The notes under the pieces were generated by a model. That model saw nothing but the letters and a program-made list of their open reading frames with translations, did no database searches and was not told the origin of the DNA. A stretch of 64,000 bases of DNA from NCBI RefSeq assembly GCF_014356525.2, contig NC_052506.1, positions 14,382,783 through 14,446,782 of the forward strand, written 5' to 3'. Origin of the DNA: Nilaparvata lugens. Taxonomy: Eukaryota; Arthropoda; Insecta; Hemiptera; Delphacidae. The position numbers and the translations under genes are program-made. Within the stretch, counting starts at the first letter, position 1, and each line of letters starts with the position of its first letter. Shown here piece after piece: positions 10,813 to 21,530 of this stretch.

Positions 10813-11749
10813 TTCCTAAAGATGTGAACTTTAATCGAACTATGGGCAGAAAATATGAATATAGAACTAACAATATATCTAGTTCAATAATGAAGCTGAC
10901 TAAAGACTAGACAAGAACTTTCTTTCTAGCCATCGTCCAGCCAAATTCATTAGATCATGCCATCTACAGCAAGATATTGAACACTTGTGTCAGACGCTTC
11001 TATACAAGAGTGAAATGAGAAATTTGTTATGTGAAAACTATCATGCGCGGTGGAAACTTAACCAATCTTATCTCGATATTGTGGTTTTCTTGGCGCACAT
11101 ATTGAGGATTAAGTGCAGATCAATCTTGCCAGCTCTGCTCTTAGTTTTGCAGAGCATCTCGTTGCCTGCGAAACAACAAACAATGTTACAGATCTGATAA
11201 GCGTGACCCAAATATTCCCCGCATGTCAGAAAACCAAACACCAACATAATGTATGTTGGCATCAAATGCATACACATGTATACTATTGATCAATACACTG
11301 ATCTTGACTTATCTCCAACACCTCGCTTATATGTGCTTTTGAAAGAAAATCAACTACGTGATGAGAAGGAGATTATATTTTCATGAGTTTTCCATGGAGT
11401 GATAGTTTCATATTATCACGGAGCACCTTTCAATAAGTTCAAAAATTCAATAAGGATGTTCACAAAAATATTATTTCAGAAGTCTCAATTTTCTCTGTGA
11501 TCTGGTGAGAGGAATTTTATGAATAGTCTTCATCTAAAATGGAATTACTGGAGTTTGTGTTGAATGTTTTTCAGTTCTACTGGAGGAGTGATGTTATATT
11601 TCTCTTGTATCTTACAACAAAGCAGAGACGAACTGCTATAAGACAAAGCGAGTTCTTTCTTATGGGTGGAATTGCATTCTGAGATGTCGAAAGTATTGTA
11701 TTTTGATGAAAATGTCAACAAACAACCCAGTAGCTTCGAACATGCGTTA
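10813..11749. other. Intergenic, no gene seen
   Basis: Only short chance frames. No repeat boundary other than the start of the tandem duplication at 11750. Confidence 0.4.
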
Positions 11750-13175
11750 TCTCATTCTTGCATGGTGTTTGCGTATGATCTTGTGGAATGCAGTTCAAGT
11801 TATCAAATCCGGATTAATCCGGAGTAATGTTCCTCCTTCTCATGAAAAAAGCTTCTTGTTATTCGCATGGAAGATTTATTTTTAAAGTTGAGAGACCTAA
11901 AACGTTAAGATTATCTTAGCTTGAAAAATCATAACCTCTTCTGGGAGAGAATTTTACTCTTCATCCACCTAATATGTTAGTCCACCTCGAAGAAAAATTA
12001 TTGACGAAAAATGAACACCTATGAATATTTATAGTTTCCTTACTTGAAAAAAGCATGGAATTGGATTACTTTAATGTATTTAGAAATATAAGGAAAATAA
12101 AAATATAAGGAAGCAGACAACGCGTATTACTTCATCCTCAAAGTGTCATGCATTGAACATTGAAATAATCCAGTTTCATAAAAAGCAACACTCAAATACA
12201 AAACCCTCGATCATATTTTTGTTGTTGTTGAAACTTATAGTGGAGTGACCTTAATATTATTTTCTTGTACGACATCCAATACTTATCGTGGTCAAGTGGT
12301 AGAGTGGACATTAATGTTCAAACTTTGTTACATCATCAGATAAAGTCGTTCTATTCTATACTTTTCGAGAACAATTCTACTCTTTTCCATAACTCCTCTT
12401 GATCACAACCCACAAATAACGCCTCACATCACTACCTCTATAAACAAAGCCATAGTGCATGACTGTTGATGGTAATGTCAGCACAGTTAGTGCTCCTACA
12501 CCAATAAAAACACCAGTTGATATAGATCAGCTGAAATCAACAAATTTTTATTGGTGTAGAAGCCCTACCTGTGCTGACGTCACCAGAATGCACTATGGCT
12601 TTGTTTACGGAGGTGGTGCTCACACCCGGGCCACAATTTTCATGCAGCATTCCGATTCCGAATGACAACAGCCTACTAGAATGGTACATGCAATACATGT
12701 CCGTCACATGATCTGTCCCACCATCACTCTTCCATTCCACAGATAGATGTCGGTCATGAGTAGGATCGGAACGCTGCATGACAAGACGTGTTATCCGACT
12801 TCTATCTAAATGATTACTCAAATTAAACTTAGATTGGAACATATGAAACAAAAACATAGGCTTCATGGTCCTTAATTGAAAAACATGGAGATAATGGTTT
12901 GGGGAAATCACCAAAAAACAAGATATCCTTCTTCTTCTTATTTTTTTCATATTCAAGGTTCAGGCCATAATCCTATTATATAAGCGAACAATTTCTGTAT
13001 ATATGTATATAAATTTATATGGCTATGTGTTTATCCGGTTATCTGGTTATTTGGTTATGTGATTATATGGTTATATGAGTAAATGTTTATGTTCAACGGA
13101 TCTTGAAAACGGCTCTAAAGATTTTCACGAAATTTGGAACATAGGTTTATGATATAATAATTCAATTGCACTAGG
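11750..13175. repeat. Tandem duplication, copy A1 (1426 bp)
   Basis: The block from TCTCATTCTTGCATGGTGTT to 13175 recurs almost identically at 13176-14593. Differences are a few single-base indels and one extra GGTTATCTGGTTA-type unit in A1. The end of the block (from 12971) is a Helitron-like 5' end (TCCTATTATATAAGCGAAC). The apparent 139-codon minus-strand frame at 12537-12956 is perfectly repeated in A2, but it overlaps a foldback and shows no domain, so I do not call it a gene. Confidence 0.9.
12441..12607. mobile_element. 167-bp foldback MITE inside A1
   Basis: TAAACAAAGCCATAGTGCAT at the left end pairs with ATGCACTATGGCTTTGTTTA at the right end. The arms (about 65 bp) are imperfect and continue to TACACCAATAAAAA on one side and TTTTTATTGGTGTA on the other. 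No coding capacity. Confidence 0.8.
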
Positions 13176-14593
13176 TCTCATCCTTGCATGGTGTTTGCGT
13201 ATGATCTTGTGGAATGCAGTTCAAGTTATCAAATCCGGATTAATCCGGAGTAATGTTCCTCCTTCTCATGAAAAAAGCTTCTTGTTATTCGCATGGAAGA
13301 TTTATTTTTAAAGTTGAGAGACCTAAAACGTTAAGATTATCTTAGCTTGAAAAATCATAACCTCTTCTGGGAGAGAATTTTACTCTTCATCCACCTAATA
13401 TGTTAGTCCACCTCGAAGAAAAATTATTGACGAAAAATGAACACCTATGAATATTTATAGTTTCCTTACTTGAAAAAAGCATGGAATTGGATTACTTTAA
13501 TGTATTTAGAAATATAAGGAAAATAAAAATATAAGGAAGCAGACAACGCGTATTACTTCATCCTCAAAGTGTCATGCATGAACATTGAAATAATCCAGTT
13601 TCATAAAAAGCAACACTCAAATACAAAACCCTCGATCATATTTTGTTGTTGTTGAAACTTATAGTGGAGTGACCTTAATATTATTTTCTTGTACGACATC
13701 CAATACTTATCGTGGTCAAGTGGTAGAGTGGACATTAATGTTCAAACTTTGTTACATCATCAGATAAAGTCGTTCTATTCTATACTTTTCGAGAACAATT
13801 CTACTCTTTTCCATAACTCCTCTTGATCACAACCCACAAAATAACGCCTCACATCACTACCTCTATAAACAAAGCCATAGTGCATGACTGTTGATGGTAA
13901 TGTCAGCACAGTTAGTGCTCCTACACCAATAAAAACACCAGTTGATATAGATCAGCTGAAATCAACAAATTTTTATTGGTGTAGAAGCCCTACCTGTGCT
14001 GACGTCACCAGAATGCACTATGGCTTTGTTTACGGAGGTGGTGCTCACACCCGGGCCACAATTTTCATGCAGCATTCCGATTCCGAATGACAACAGCCTA
14101 CTAGAATGGTACATGCAATACATGTCCGTCACATGATCTGTCCCACCATCACTCTTCCATTCCACAGATAGATGTCGGTCATGAGTAGGATCGGAACGCT
14201 GCATGACAAGACGTGTTATCCGACTTCTATCTAAATGATTACTCAAATTAAACTTAGATTGGAACATATGAAACAAAAACATAGGCTTCATGGTCCTTAA
14301 TTGAAAAACATGGAGATAATGGTTTGGGGAAATCACCAAAAAACAAGATATCCTTCTTCTTCTTATTTTTTTCATATTCAAGGTTCAGGCCATAATCCTA
14401 TTATATTAAGCGAACAATTTCTGTATATATGTATATAAATTTATATGGCTATGTGTTTATCTGGTTATTTGGTTATGTGATTATATGGTTATATGAGTAA
14501 ATGTTTATGTTCAACGGATCTTGAAAACGGCTCTAAAGATTTTCACGAAATTTGGAACATAGGTTTATGATATAATAATTCAATTGCACTAGG
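13176..14593. repeat. Tandem duplication, copy A2 (1418 bp)
   Basis: Second copy of the 11750-13175 block, starting TCTCATCCTTGCATGGTG. The very high identity suggests either a recent unequal exchange or an assembly duplication. The junction lies inside the dispersed-repeat word CTAGGTCTCATCCTTG, which also starts the next block at 14594, so recombination between repeat copies is a plausible cause. Confidence 0.9.
13866..14032. mobile_element. 167-bp foldback MITE inside A2
   Basis: Exact counterpart of the foldback at 12441-12607, with the same TAAACAAAGCCATAG...CTATGGCTTTGTTTA ends. It was copied with the tandem block and is not an independent insertion. Confidence 0.8.
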
Positions 14594-14979
14594 TCTCATC
14601 CTTGGTGAAACTCGCTGAACGACATTAAAAGGATAATTCATCCTTGGCTGAAACAGCTGTGGATGGTGAAAAAGTGAGTGAGCGAGTGAGGATGTGAAAA
14701 ATCAAAATATCGCATCCCCGAAATTCATAAGATGACGTACAGCCAGCTGTGAAATATAAACACGATCATTTTAGAGAATTGTGTTCTGTTGACTGTTGAA
14801 GAATTCCGTTGTTCAGTCTCACTAAATCACAAAGAAACTGGCACTTCGCATCTATCAAATTATAATAACTCCACACCTGACCACTTGAAAGTACTCACAT
14901 GCACACAATTTAAGAAAATATTGATAGCAGTGTTAATTGATGAATGTTTGTACAACGTACATGACTATTTTATAATAGA

Positions 14980-15821
14980 CTAGCCGTCAGGCTCGCTTCG
15001 CTCGCCATATCCGTCTAGCCATGGGGCTCCGCCCCCTGGACCCCCGACTGGATCGTCCAAAAATGAGATTAGCGGGTTCGCTTCGCTCGCCTGCATGTAG
15101 ACCTTAGCGGGACATTTGTACCGAATTCTGGACCCCCGACTGGATTGTCCAAGAATGAGATCAGCGGGCTCGCTTCGCTCGCCTCCATGTAGACCTCAGC
15201 GGAACCTCTGTACCAAATTGGAACGTATTATGTCAATTTGATCTCGAAAAACACCTGTTACAATATCGGCGTATCTTTGGCGAACAAAATTCTTCCACCT
15301 CAGCTAAACCTGTGTACTGAATTTTTTTTAATATATTTCCATCAATTATTGAAAAAGGTGAGGAAACGCAGAAAATCTGAGAAAACGCTAATTTTGGCTT
15401 ACTGGATAAATTGGAATTTAGGAGGTCCTGGATAAATGCATTTCAATCTTCAACTTGGTGCCAACCTAACAAAGTCAACTCAACTTAATGCCAACCTGAC
15501 TATATTCTTGATTTAGTTACCAGAACAACTGTTTCGAAGAGGTACTCGCTCTAGATTATAGTTGTATATCAACATATGGTATGACATTTCAATTATTATA
15601 ATTTTAAGATATTGGAATAAGAAGAATATACATGCTAAGAGAACTTTAAACCCTTAAAAACCACCCTTAGAGTTAAAATATCGCCAAAATATTTCTTAGT
15701 GCGCCTCTAAAAGGGCCAACTACCAAATTTGAACGTTTCTGGTCCGGTAGATTTTTAGTTCTGCGAGTGAGTGAGTGAGTCAGTCAGTCAGTCAGTCAGT
15801 GAGTGAGTGAGTGCCATTTCG

Positions 15822-15873
<52 letters not shown>
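14980..15873 (-). mobile_element. Non-autonomous Helitron 1
   Basis: In minus orientation the element ends with the hairpin GGCGAGCGAAGCGAGCC, six bases, then CTAG (14980-14983) followed by T, the canonical Helitron 3' end. The other end holds a (TA)n run, AAAAGCGAAATGGCACTCAC, a CTCA/CTGA microsatellite and AACTAAAAATCTACCGGACC, which I recognise as a typical arthropod Helitron 5' region. The expected terminal TC is missing here (TATATATTGTCACG), so the 5' edge is slightly truncated. No helicase gene is present. Confidence 0.72.
15820..15873. repeat. (TA)n microsatellite
   Basis: About 50 bases of uninterrupted TA dinucleotides at the 5' end of Helitron 1. The shorter counterpart in copy B2 is at 17978-18019. 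Confidence 0.9.
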
Positions 15874-15877
<4 letters not shown>

Positions 15878-15907
15878 CACGTTATTTTTTATAATTAAAT
15901 AACGATT

Positions 15908-15985
15908 AGCCTCCTGCTTGGCATCAATCGGTAGAGCATGAAAATATTTTAATAATTATAAAAATCAGGTCGTGGTTTTTACTAG
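15908..15985 (+). tRNA. Decayed tRNA-Lys-like sequence (relic or SINE head)
   Basis: GCCTCCTGCTTGGCATCAAT then CGGTAGAGCATGA resembles the 5' half of tRNA-Lys (A box TAGCTCAGTCGGTAGAGCATGA). TCAGGTCGTGGTTTTTACTAGG resembles its T arm (B box GGTCGTGGGTTCGAGCCC). The anticodon stem is replaced by AT-rich sequence and the B box has lost its GTTCGA core, so this is not a working tRNA. It may be a tRNA-derived SINE head. Confidence 0.35.
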
Positions 15986-16707
15986 GATATAGTCTCATAA
16001 AAATCTTTATAGGCCCAGATATGAGCTTCCACAATAATACTGATAATTTATTAAAAAAATATATGTATAAAGCTTATAGCCTACAGTATAGAGGAATAAA
16101 AAATAAATCATACACCATAAAAAATTTGATACATATATTAACAAATATCTCAAAAATAAATCAGAGCAAAAATATATAGAGCGATAGAAATATATAATAT
16201 AAGACAAAACAATAATCGAAATCAATAAAATAGCACAGGCCAATACTATTCTTTAAGTTCTATAGCACGAAACGCTACCATGTGCTTTCATTTTATGATC
16301 ATATGCATTTATTTGCATGCAGCTTCGATATCAGCTTGCTGATACTTGTCAACTTGGACGATTCTATTTAGAATCTAAATTTCTTAAGTCAGCATGATAA
16401 ATTGACAAACTAGTAATCCAAATATATAAATTAAATTCTATAGTTTCTAATAGATTTCTTTGTAATAAATATATTTTTATCTCAGGGTGCGAGATTCAGC
16501 ACCTGATGGAATAGATAGATCAATTCATCTAGTGAATCAGAGCTACATTAAATTATAGCAAATTACCTTGTAGAAATTAATGATCATATAAATAATGTAT
16601 TAACAGCCTAGATCTTTGATTGATGGATCATTTGATATATGGACTGATTCGTTACTATCTAATAAAATACCTTTTATACTATCTTTACTTGCGCAAGTAT
16701 TTTTACC
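15986..16707. other. Unique spacer between duplication copies
   Basis: AT-rich sequence between copies B1 and B2 with no recognisable coding content. The 78-codon minus-strand frame here is a low-complexity AT-rich chance frame. Confidence 0.4.
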
Positions 16708-17972
16708 AAATTTGGAACATAGGTTTATGATATAATAATTCAATTGCACTAGGTCTCATCCTTGTGAAACTCGCTGAACGACATTAAAAGGATAATTCAT
16801 CCTTGGCTGAAACAGCTGTGGATGGTGAAAAAGTGAGTGAGCGAGTGAGGATGTGAAAAATCAAAATATCGCATCCCCGAAATTCATAAGATGACGTACA
16901 GCCAGCTGTGAAATATAAACACGATCATTTTAGAGAATTGTGTTCTGTTGACTGTTGAAGAATTCCGTTGTTCAGTCTCACTAAATCACAAAGAAACTGG
17001 CACTTCGCATCTATCAAATTATAATAACTCCACACCTGACCACTTGAAAGTACTCACATGCACACAATTTAAGAAAATATTGATAGCAGTGTTAATTGAT
17101 GAATGTTTGTACAACGTACATGACTATTTTATAATAGACTAGCCGTCAGGCTCGCTTCGCTCGCCATATCCGTCTAGCCATGGGGCTCCGCCCCCTGGAC
17201 CCCCGACTGGATCGTCCAAAAATGAGATTAGCGGGTTCGCTTCGCTCGCCTGCATGTAGACCTTAGCGGGACATTTGTACCGAATTCTGGACCCCCGACT
17301 GGATTGTCCAAGAATGAGATCAGCGGGCTCGCTTCGCTCGCCTCCATGTAGACCTCAGCGGAACCTCTGTACCAAATTGGAACGTATTATGTCAATTTGA
17401 TCTCGAAAAACACCTGTTACAATATCGGCGTATCTTTGGCGAACAAAATTCTTCCACCTCAGCTAAACCTGTGTACTGAATTTTTTTTAATATATTTCCA
17501 TCAATTATTGAAAAAGGTGAGGAAACGCAGAAAATCTGAGAAAACGCTAATTTTGGCTTACTGGATAAATTGGAATTTAGGAGGTCCTGGATAAATGCAT
17601 TTCAATCTTCAACTTGGTGCCAACCTAACAAAGTCAACTCAACTTAATGCCAACCTGACTATATTTTCAATTTAGTTACCAGAACAACTGTTTCGAAGAG
17701 GTACTCTCTAGATTATAGTTCTATATTAACATATGGTATGGATATTTCAATTATAATTTTAAGATATTGGAATAAGAAGAATATACATACTAAAAGAACT
17801 TTAAACCCTTAAAAACCACCCTTAGAGTTAAAATATCGCCAAAAGATTTCTTAGTGCGCCTCTAAAAGGGCCAACTACCAAATTTGAACGTTTTTGTTCC
17901 GGTAGATTTCTAGTTCTGCGAGTGAGTGAGTCAGTCAGTCAGTCAGTCAGTCAGTGAGTAAGTGCTATTTCG

Positions 17973-18015
<43 letters not shown>

Positions 18016-18021
18016 TATAGA
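16708..18021. repeat. Segmental duplication, copy B2
   Basis: Second copy of the 14548-15873 block, starting AAATTTGGAACATAGGTTTA. It retains the complete Helitron 5' end, so B2 shows the element boundaries better than B1. Confidence 0.88.
17139..18021 (-). mobile_element. Non-autonomous Helitron 2, complete ends
   Basis: In minus orientation it runs from TC (18021-18020; preceded by A) through TATATATA, AAAGCGAAATAGCACTTACT and the CTGACTGA repeat to the hairpin GGCGAGCGAAGCGAGCC and the terminal CTAG (17142-17139) followed by T. Insertion between A and T without a target duplication is the Helitron hallmark. Length 883 bp. It encodes no Rep/helicase, so it would depend on an autonomous relative. 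Confidence 0.75.
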
Positions 18022-18198
18022 TTGGAATCGTTTTATGTGATGCATGTTATTTTATTGTATTGTACTGATACTGACTGATCTTGGTTTTTTTTGGGTTTGT
18101 TTTAACTTACTTAGTGTTAAAAAATTGACGAAGTACATGTATTCATGTGAATATTTTATGACCAATGAAATTCTATTCTTTCTAAATAAATTAAAAAA

Positions 18199-18225
18199 AA
18201 ACGAGCGAAGCTCGGTGCCCCGATA
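18199..18225 (+). repeat. GC-rich hairpin tail of a dispersed repeat
   Basis: CGAGCGAAGCTCGGTGCCCC after a run of A forms a small hairpin. A related tail (ACCGAGCTTCGCTCTGG) on the other strand ends the repeat copy at 32783. These look like 3' ends of the dispersed Helitron-like family. Confidence 0.45.
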
Positions 18226-18709
18226 TTGCCTGTTCCGACTCAAAAAAGTTAGTTTAATATCCTATCATTTTCATCAATTAGGCTACTATAAGATTCACAA
18301 TAAAAAGTAAGCATGATGCAGAATATAATGTTACTGGCATATTTTTGAAGGCCTACCCACATCTCTTTTCCCTGTTGGATGAGAATTATAAATTTTTAAT
18401 GACACCCTTTCTGCTAGCATTCTTCTCATGTGTTCTCTCCACTTATTGCAATAGACAAAGACTCATTTCAATATTTTCCTCCTTCTTCTAGAATATTATA
18501 ACTGGAAATCAGTATGGAAGTTCAAATTATTTGTTTAACATCCATTACCACCTTGGAATATATATTTTAGTTGAAGAATTATCTTAGTTCTAAATAGGGT
18601 GTCATTAATAGACAGATGCTCAAGCTGACACGAACTGATAAAATTACTAATGAAGAAGTATTTCCAAGGGTTGAGGAAAAGTGATCTCTTTTGCGTTTTT
18701 TTTTTGTAG
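18226..18709. other. Intergenic, no gene seen
   Basis: No domain or element boundary was recognised in this AT-rich stretch. Confidence 0.35.
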
Positions 18710-18814
18710 GACAGACGGCATTCTTTGCTTGGCCATGTATTTAGACACAACGAATTCAAGTTGAGTGTACTGGAAGGTATAATAATTGGACAGAAGGTTC
18801 GTAAACCTACTTAA
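18710..18814 (+). pseudogene. LINE reverse-transcriptase C-terminal relic
   Basis: One frame reads DRRHSLLGHVFRHNEFKLSV then LEGIIIGQKVRKPT and a stop at 18812-18814. R+xSLxGHxxRHNEF...ILEGxIxGKK is the conserved tail found downstream of the reverse transcriptase in many hemipteran LINE ORF2 proteins. Only 34 codons are left, with stops on both sides. Confidence 0.5.
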
Positions 18815-18863
18815 TAGAGTTTGCAAAATGTCAAAACACTATCCGTTACATTATTATTCTCGC

Positions 18864-19079
18864 TTAACTCGTAATTGACTCGATTTTGAAACCTTTGTAG
18901 AGCTGAGCTTTGTCTGTTGGGCTTATTCGAATCAACTGAATGCTGTCTCTCTCTGGAACTTGTTTTGGAAACCTCTGGAGCTGACTTTCCCGAGCAAGCG
19001 GATGGTCGCGCTTTCTAGCGGGGAAACAAGAGAAGCTTTTGCAGGGTTGAATAGTCCTTATCGATTCTACCACCTGCAG
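18864..19079 (-). CDS. Possible single coding exon, unrecognised
   Basis: On the minus strand a candidate acceptor (GAATACTGCAG| at about 19074) opens a frame of roughly 68 codons (VVESIRTIQPCKSFSCFPAR ... SPTDKAQLYK) rich in Arg, Pro and Ser. It reaches a possible donor (TACAAAG|GTTTCA near 18892) before its stop. The local GC is higher than in the neighbours, which supports coding use. No family was recognised and no partner exon is visible, so it could equally be chance. Confidence 0.25.
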   Translation of the reverse strand: MQVVESIRTIQPCKSFSCFPARKRDHPLARESQLQRFPKQVPERDSIQLIRISPTDKAQLYKGFKIESITS

Positions 19080-20052
19080 TATTCAAATCCCATAATGTCT
19101 AGAGATAAGTAGATCGATTTTCACCTTTAAAGTCAGGTAATTGAGTATAAGTTTGACGCCATAAACTATTCAACGAACCTATAAAGTTCATAAATCTCGA
19201 GTTGTAAATTGACTGGAGGAGGTTGTTACCATATTACTATAATATCAAGTTGAATACCACCAAAATGAACAATAATAATGAGATAATAATGATGATTGAT
19301 TGGAATAATTAATTTACTTTATTTTTAATATTTACTACTATCAATATTCCAGATAATTAATTTTCACTAGTAGGTTACTTCTTTTTATGAGTGTTGTTCA
19401 TTTTCATAGATAAAAACAAAATTTTCATCTATTTTGATTTTGAAGCTGTATATATTCGAGGAGGTAAATAAATTATTCCTTATCCATTCCAACAACTAAT
19501 GAGAGTCTGAACCTTTGAGCGTTTCGATTATAAAGTTATGAAATCAAAGACTGTTCCAGCCGGTATCCTCGCTCTACTTTTTAGTTGACAAAACTTCTAA
19601 TAATAGAATTAAGTTTGTCTATTTCAAAGCGAATACAACCTACACAGCTTTCCATTGAGTTCACTAGCGGAACTCAAAATAGAAGACATTATCAGCTTTT
19701 CTTCAATCTTTATAAATAAGTAGTTCATGAACTACAGAAGTATTATGATATTTTGACTCTTGATTGTGCAAGGATGAAACGAAAATGAACTATGGGCAGA
19801 TCAACTCAATCAGAGAGTCAAGGTAGATAACATGAATAGAAAGAAATACAACAAAACTCTTTGTGGCTTCAAATTCAGTTTTCAATAACTTACGGTATTG
19901 ATTTTTTCTTCGGTGTGTGAAGTATTCCTGACAGTTGCCACAGACAAGGATCCTCTTTCCTCTTCCTCTTCCTACAGTTGTCTATTTTGAGTAGGCTAAT
20001 TTTCATTGATTAATCTAAGCATGAACTGGAGAATTATTATGAGATGTCATAT
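19080..20052. other. Intergenic, no gene seen
   Basis: AT-rich sequence ending at the target site (ATAT, 20049-20052) of the gypsy element. Confidence 0.4.
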
Positions 20053-20914
20053 TGTAACCAACCCTATTTGAGTAATCTCAAATAAGACTGCCTAACAAGT
20101 AGGAAGCAATGCTGGTCATGAGGGCCAGTGAATATTTTGGCAATCCTGGCTGAAATAAAATTTAAGCCAAGTCCGATTGAATCTTATATTTTTCAACATT
20201 AAAAATCAATTTCATTTCTGAAGTTACAAAATATTCAGTTTACAAGTTTTGATTATTAAATCTATGTTAGTAACCCGGTAGGCCTACAACTGAAGCTTCA
20301 GTGTGATGTGGAATCGTAGATAAGCGACGATTAACGAAGTTTGAAACTCATAAAATTCGATGGACTTGGTTGAATTAGAAGCCGAATTGTAAAACAAGTG
20401 TTCTGCTTACCCCACTTCGAATTGTAAATTTAACTTTCATACTGTACTTGAATTCCAAAATTTGTAATTTGCTTGAGTTTATGGAAAATGTTTAGTCTCC
20501 TTCATCCTGTATTTATCCTGGTATTATATTTGTCCGGTCATTCAAAATTAATGGTAAAATAAAAAAAAAACCCAACTGGGGTTATTCAAATATAAAATTC
20601 AATCAGGCATTGTAGATTTACATTTTATGCTACTTTAGCATAATTTAAAAGAAAAATTTTGTAGTAAAAAATTTAGATATTTCATAATTCAAATCACATG
20701 CTACATTTTGAGATGCCACAGCTAGGCCTTTTAGAACAAGAAGAAAAGGAAATCGCTGGCTGGTCAACCGACAAGGCTTCGTCCAGTTGTACCAATCCAA
20801 CAAATCAAAATTATTAACTAGAAATTTAATAAATGGATATTCAAAGTTATGTCCAAATAAGGAGAAAATAAAATAAATAAAATAAAATTAAGTAATTAAT
20901 AAATTTTTGGTACA
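20053..20914 (-). repeat. Gypsy 3' LTR
   Basis: 862-bp LTR with TG...CA ends on the plus strand, nearly identical to the LTR at 26446-27305. It differs by a handful of changes, mostly run lengths (for example A10 against A7 near 20565). It is the 3' LTR because the genes are on the minus strand. Confidence 0.95.
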
Positions 20915-21530
20915 AACCTCCACAACTGGGGGTATTTAATTTAGGAACCAAATTGTACCAGAAATTTATTCAAGATAGAAGTTAAATAAATAGAAAAGGA
21001 GAGTAATTGGTCGGCCGCCCAAAGAAAATGAAAAGTAGAGGGAAGAGAAAGGGAAAGAAGAGAGATCATTGTCAATTGATCAGGTCGACAAGGCTCAAAG
21101 AAGAAAATAAAATCTACAAGCATTGGACAAAACTTCAAAAATCCAAATTACCAAAGAGAAAAGCAAGAGTTAGCATGAGTTACCGAGAGAAAACTGAGCA
21201 ATGAGTTTAGTGAGCAAATAACACATTATCAAAATAACATATACAACTAAATTGATACACTGTAACTTACTTAGTTACGAAGCAATAATAATTACAATTC
21301 TTAAATATACAGTACATTCTTCATCATACCATGTTACAAGAAATCAAGTGACACAATAATTGTGCAGAATCACAAGTTTCCAAAGAACACAACAAAATTT
21401 TACACAAATAGAATAGTTACAAGAGTAACTACCACAAACATATGGGTGCGTCCACCACATATGTGTATTACAATAAAAATCTCATTATGAGAAAAGTCTA
21501 CTTAAGGATTATTTCCCATTTTAAGTTGAC
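20915..21530. other. Gypsy 3' untranslated region, no env
   Basis: Between the integrase stop and the 3' LTR there is no env-like frame, signal peptide or membrane segment on the minus strand. The plus-strand basic frame at 21007-21204 is antisense to the element and has no known domain. A purine-rich GTGGAGG close to the LTR edge could serve as polypurine tract. Confidence 0.5.

Larger units (their letters stand above)
14548..15873. repeat. Segmental duplication, copy B1
   Basis: From AAATTTGGAACATAGGTTTA the sequence is repeated at 16708-18021 with an offset of 2160 bases. Both copies contain the same host-side 430 bp followed by a Helitron (14980 and 17139). Small differences cluster in the GAGT/CAGT microsatellite and the terminal TA run. 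Confidence 0.88.

Noticed and set aside
12537..12956. 139-codon minus-strand frame repeated identically at 13962-14381
   Set aside because: Its preservation is explained by the recent tandem duplication. It overlaps a foldback MITE, has no domain, and its composition looks like chance.
14789..14983. 64-codon plus-strand frame, repeated at 16948-17142
   Set aside because: It lies in a duplicated repeat, ends in the Helitron terminus and shows no family features. The duplication accounts for both copies.
21007..21204. Basic plus-strand frame in the gypsy 3' region as an antisense or env gene
   Set aside because: It is antisense to the element, lysine/arginine-rich from AG-rich sequence, and has no domain or membrane segment.
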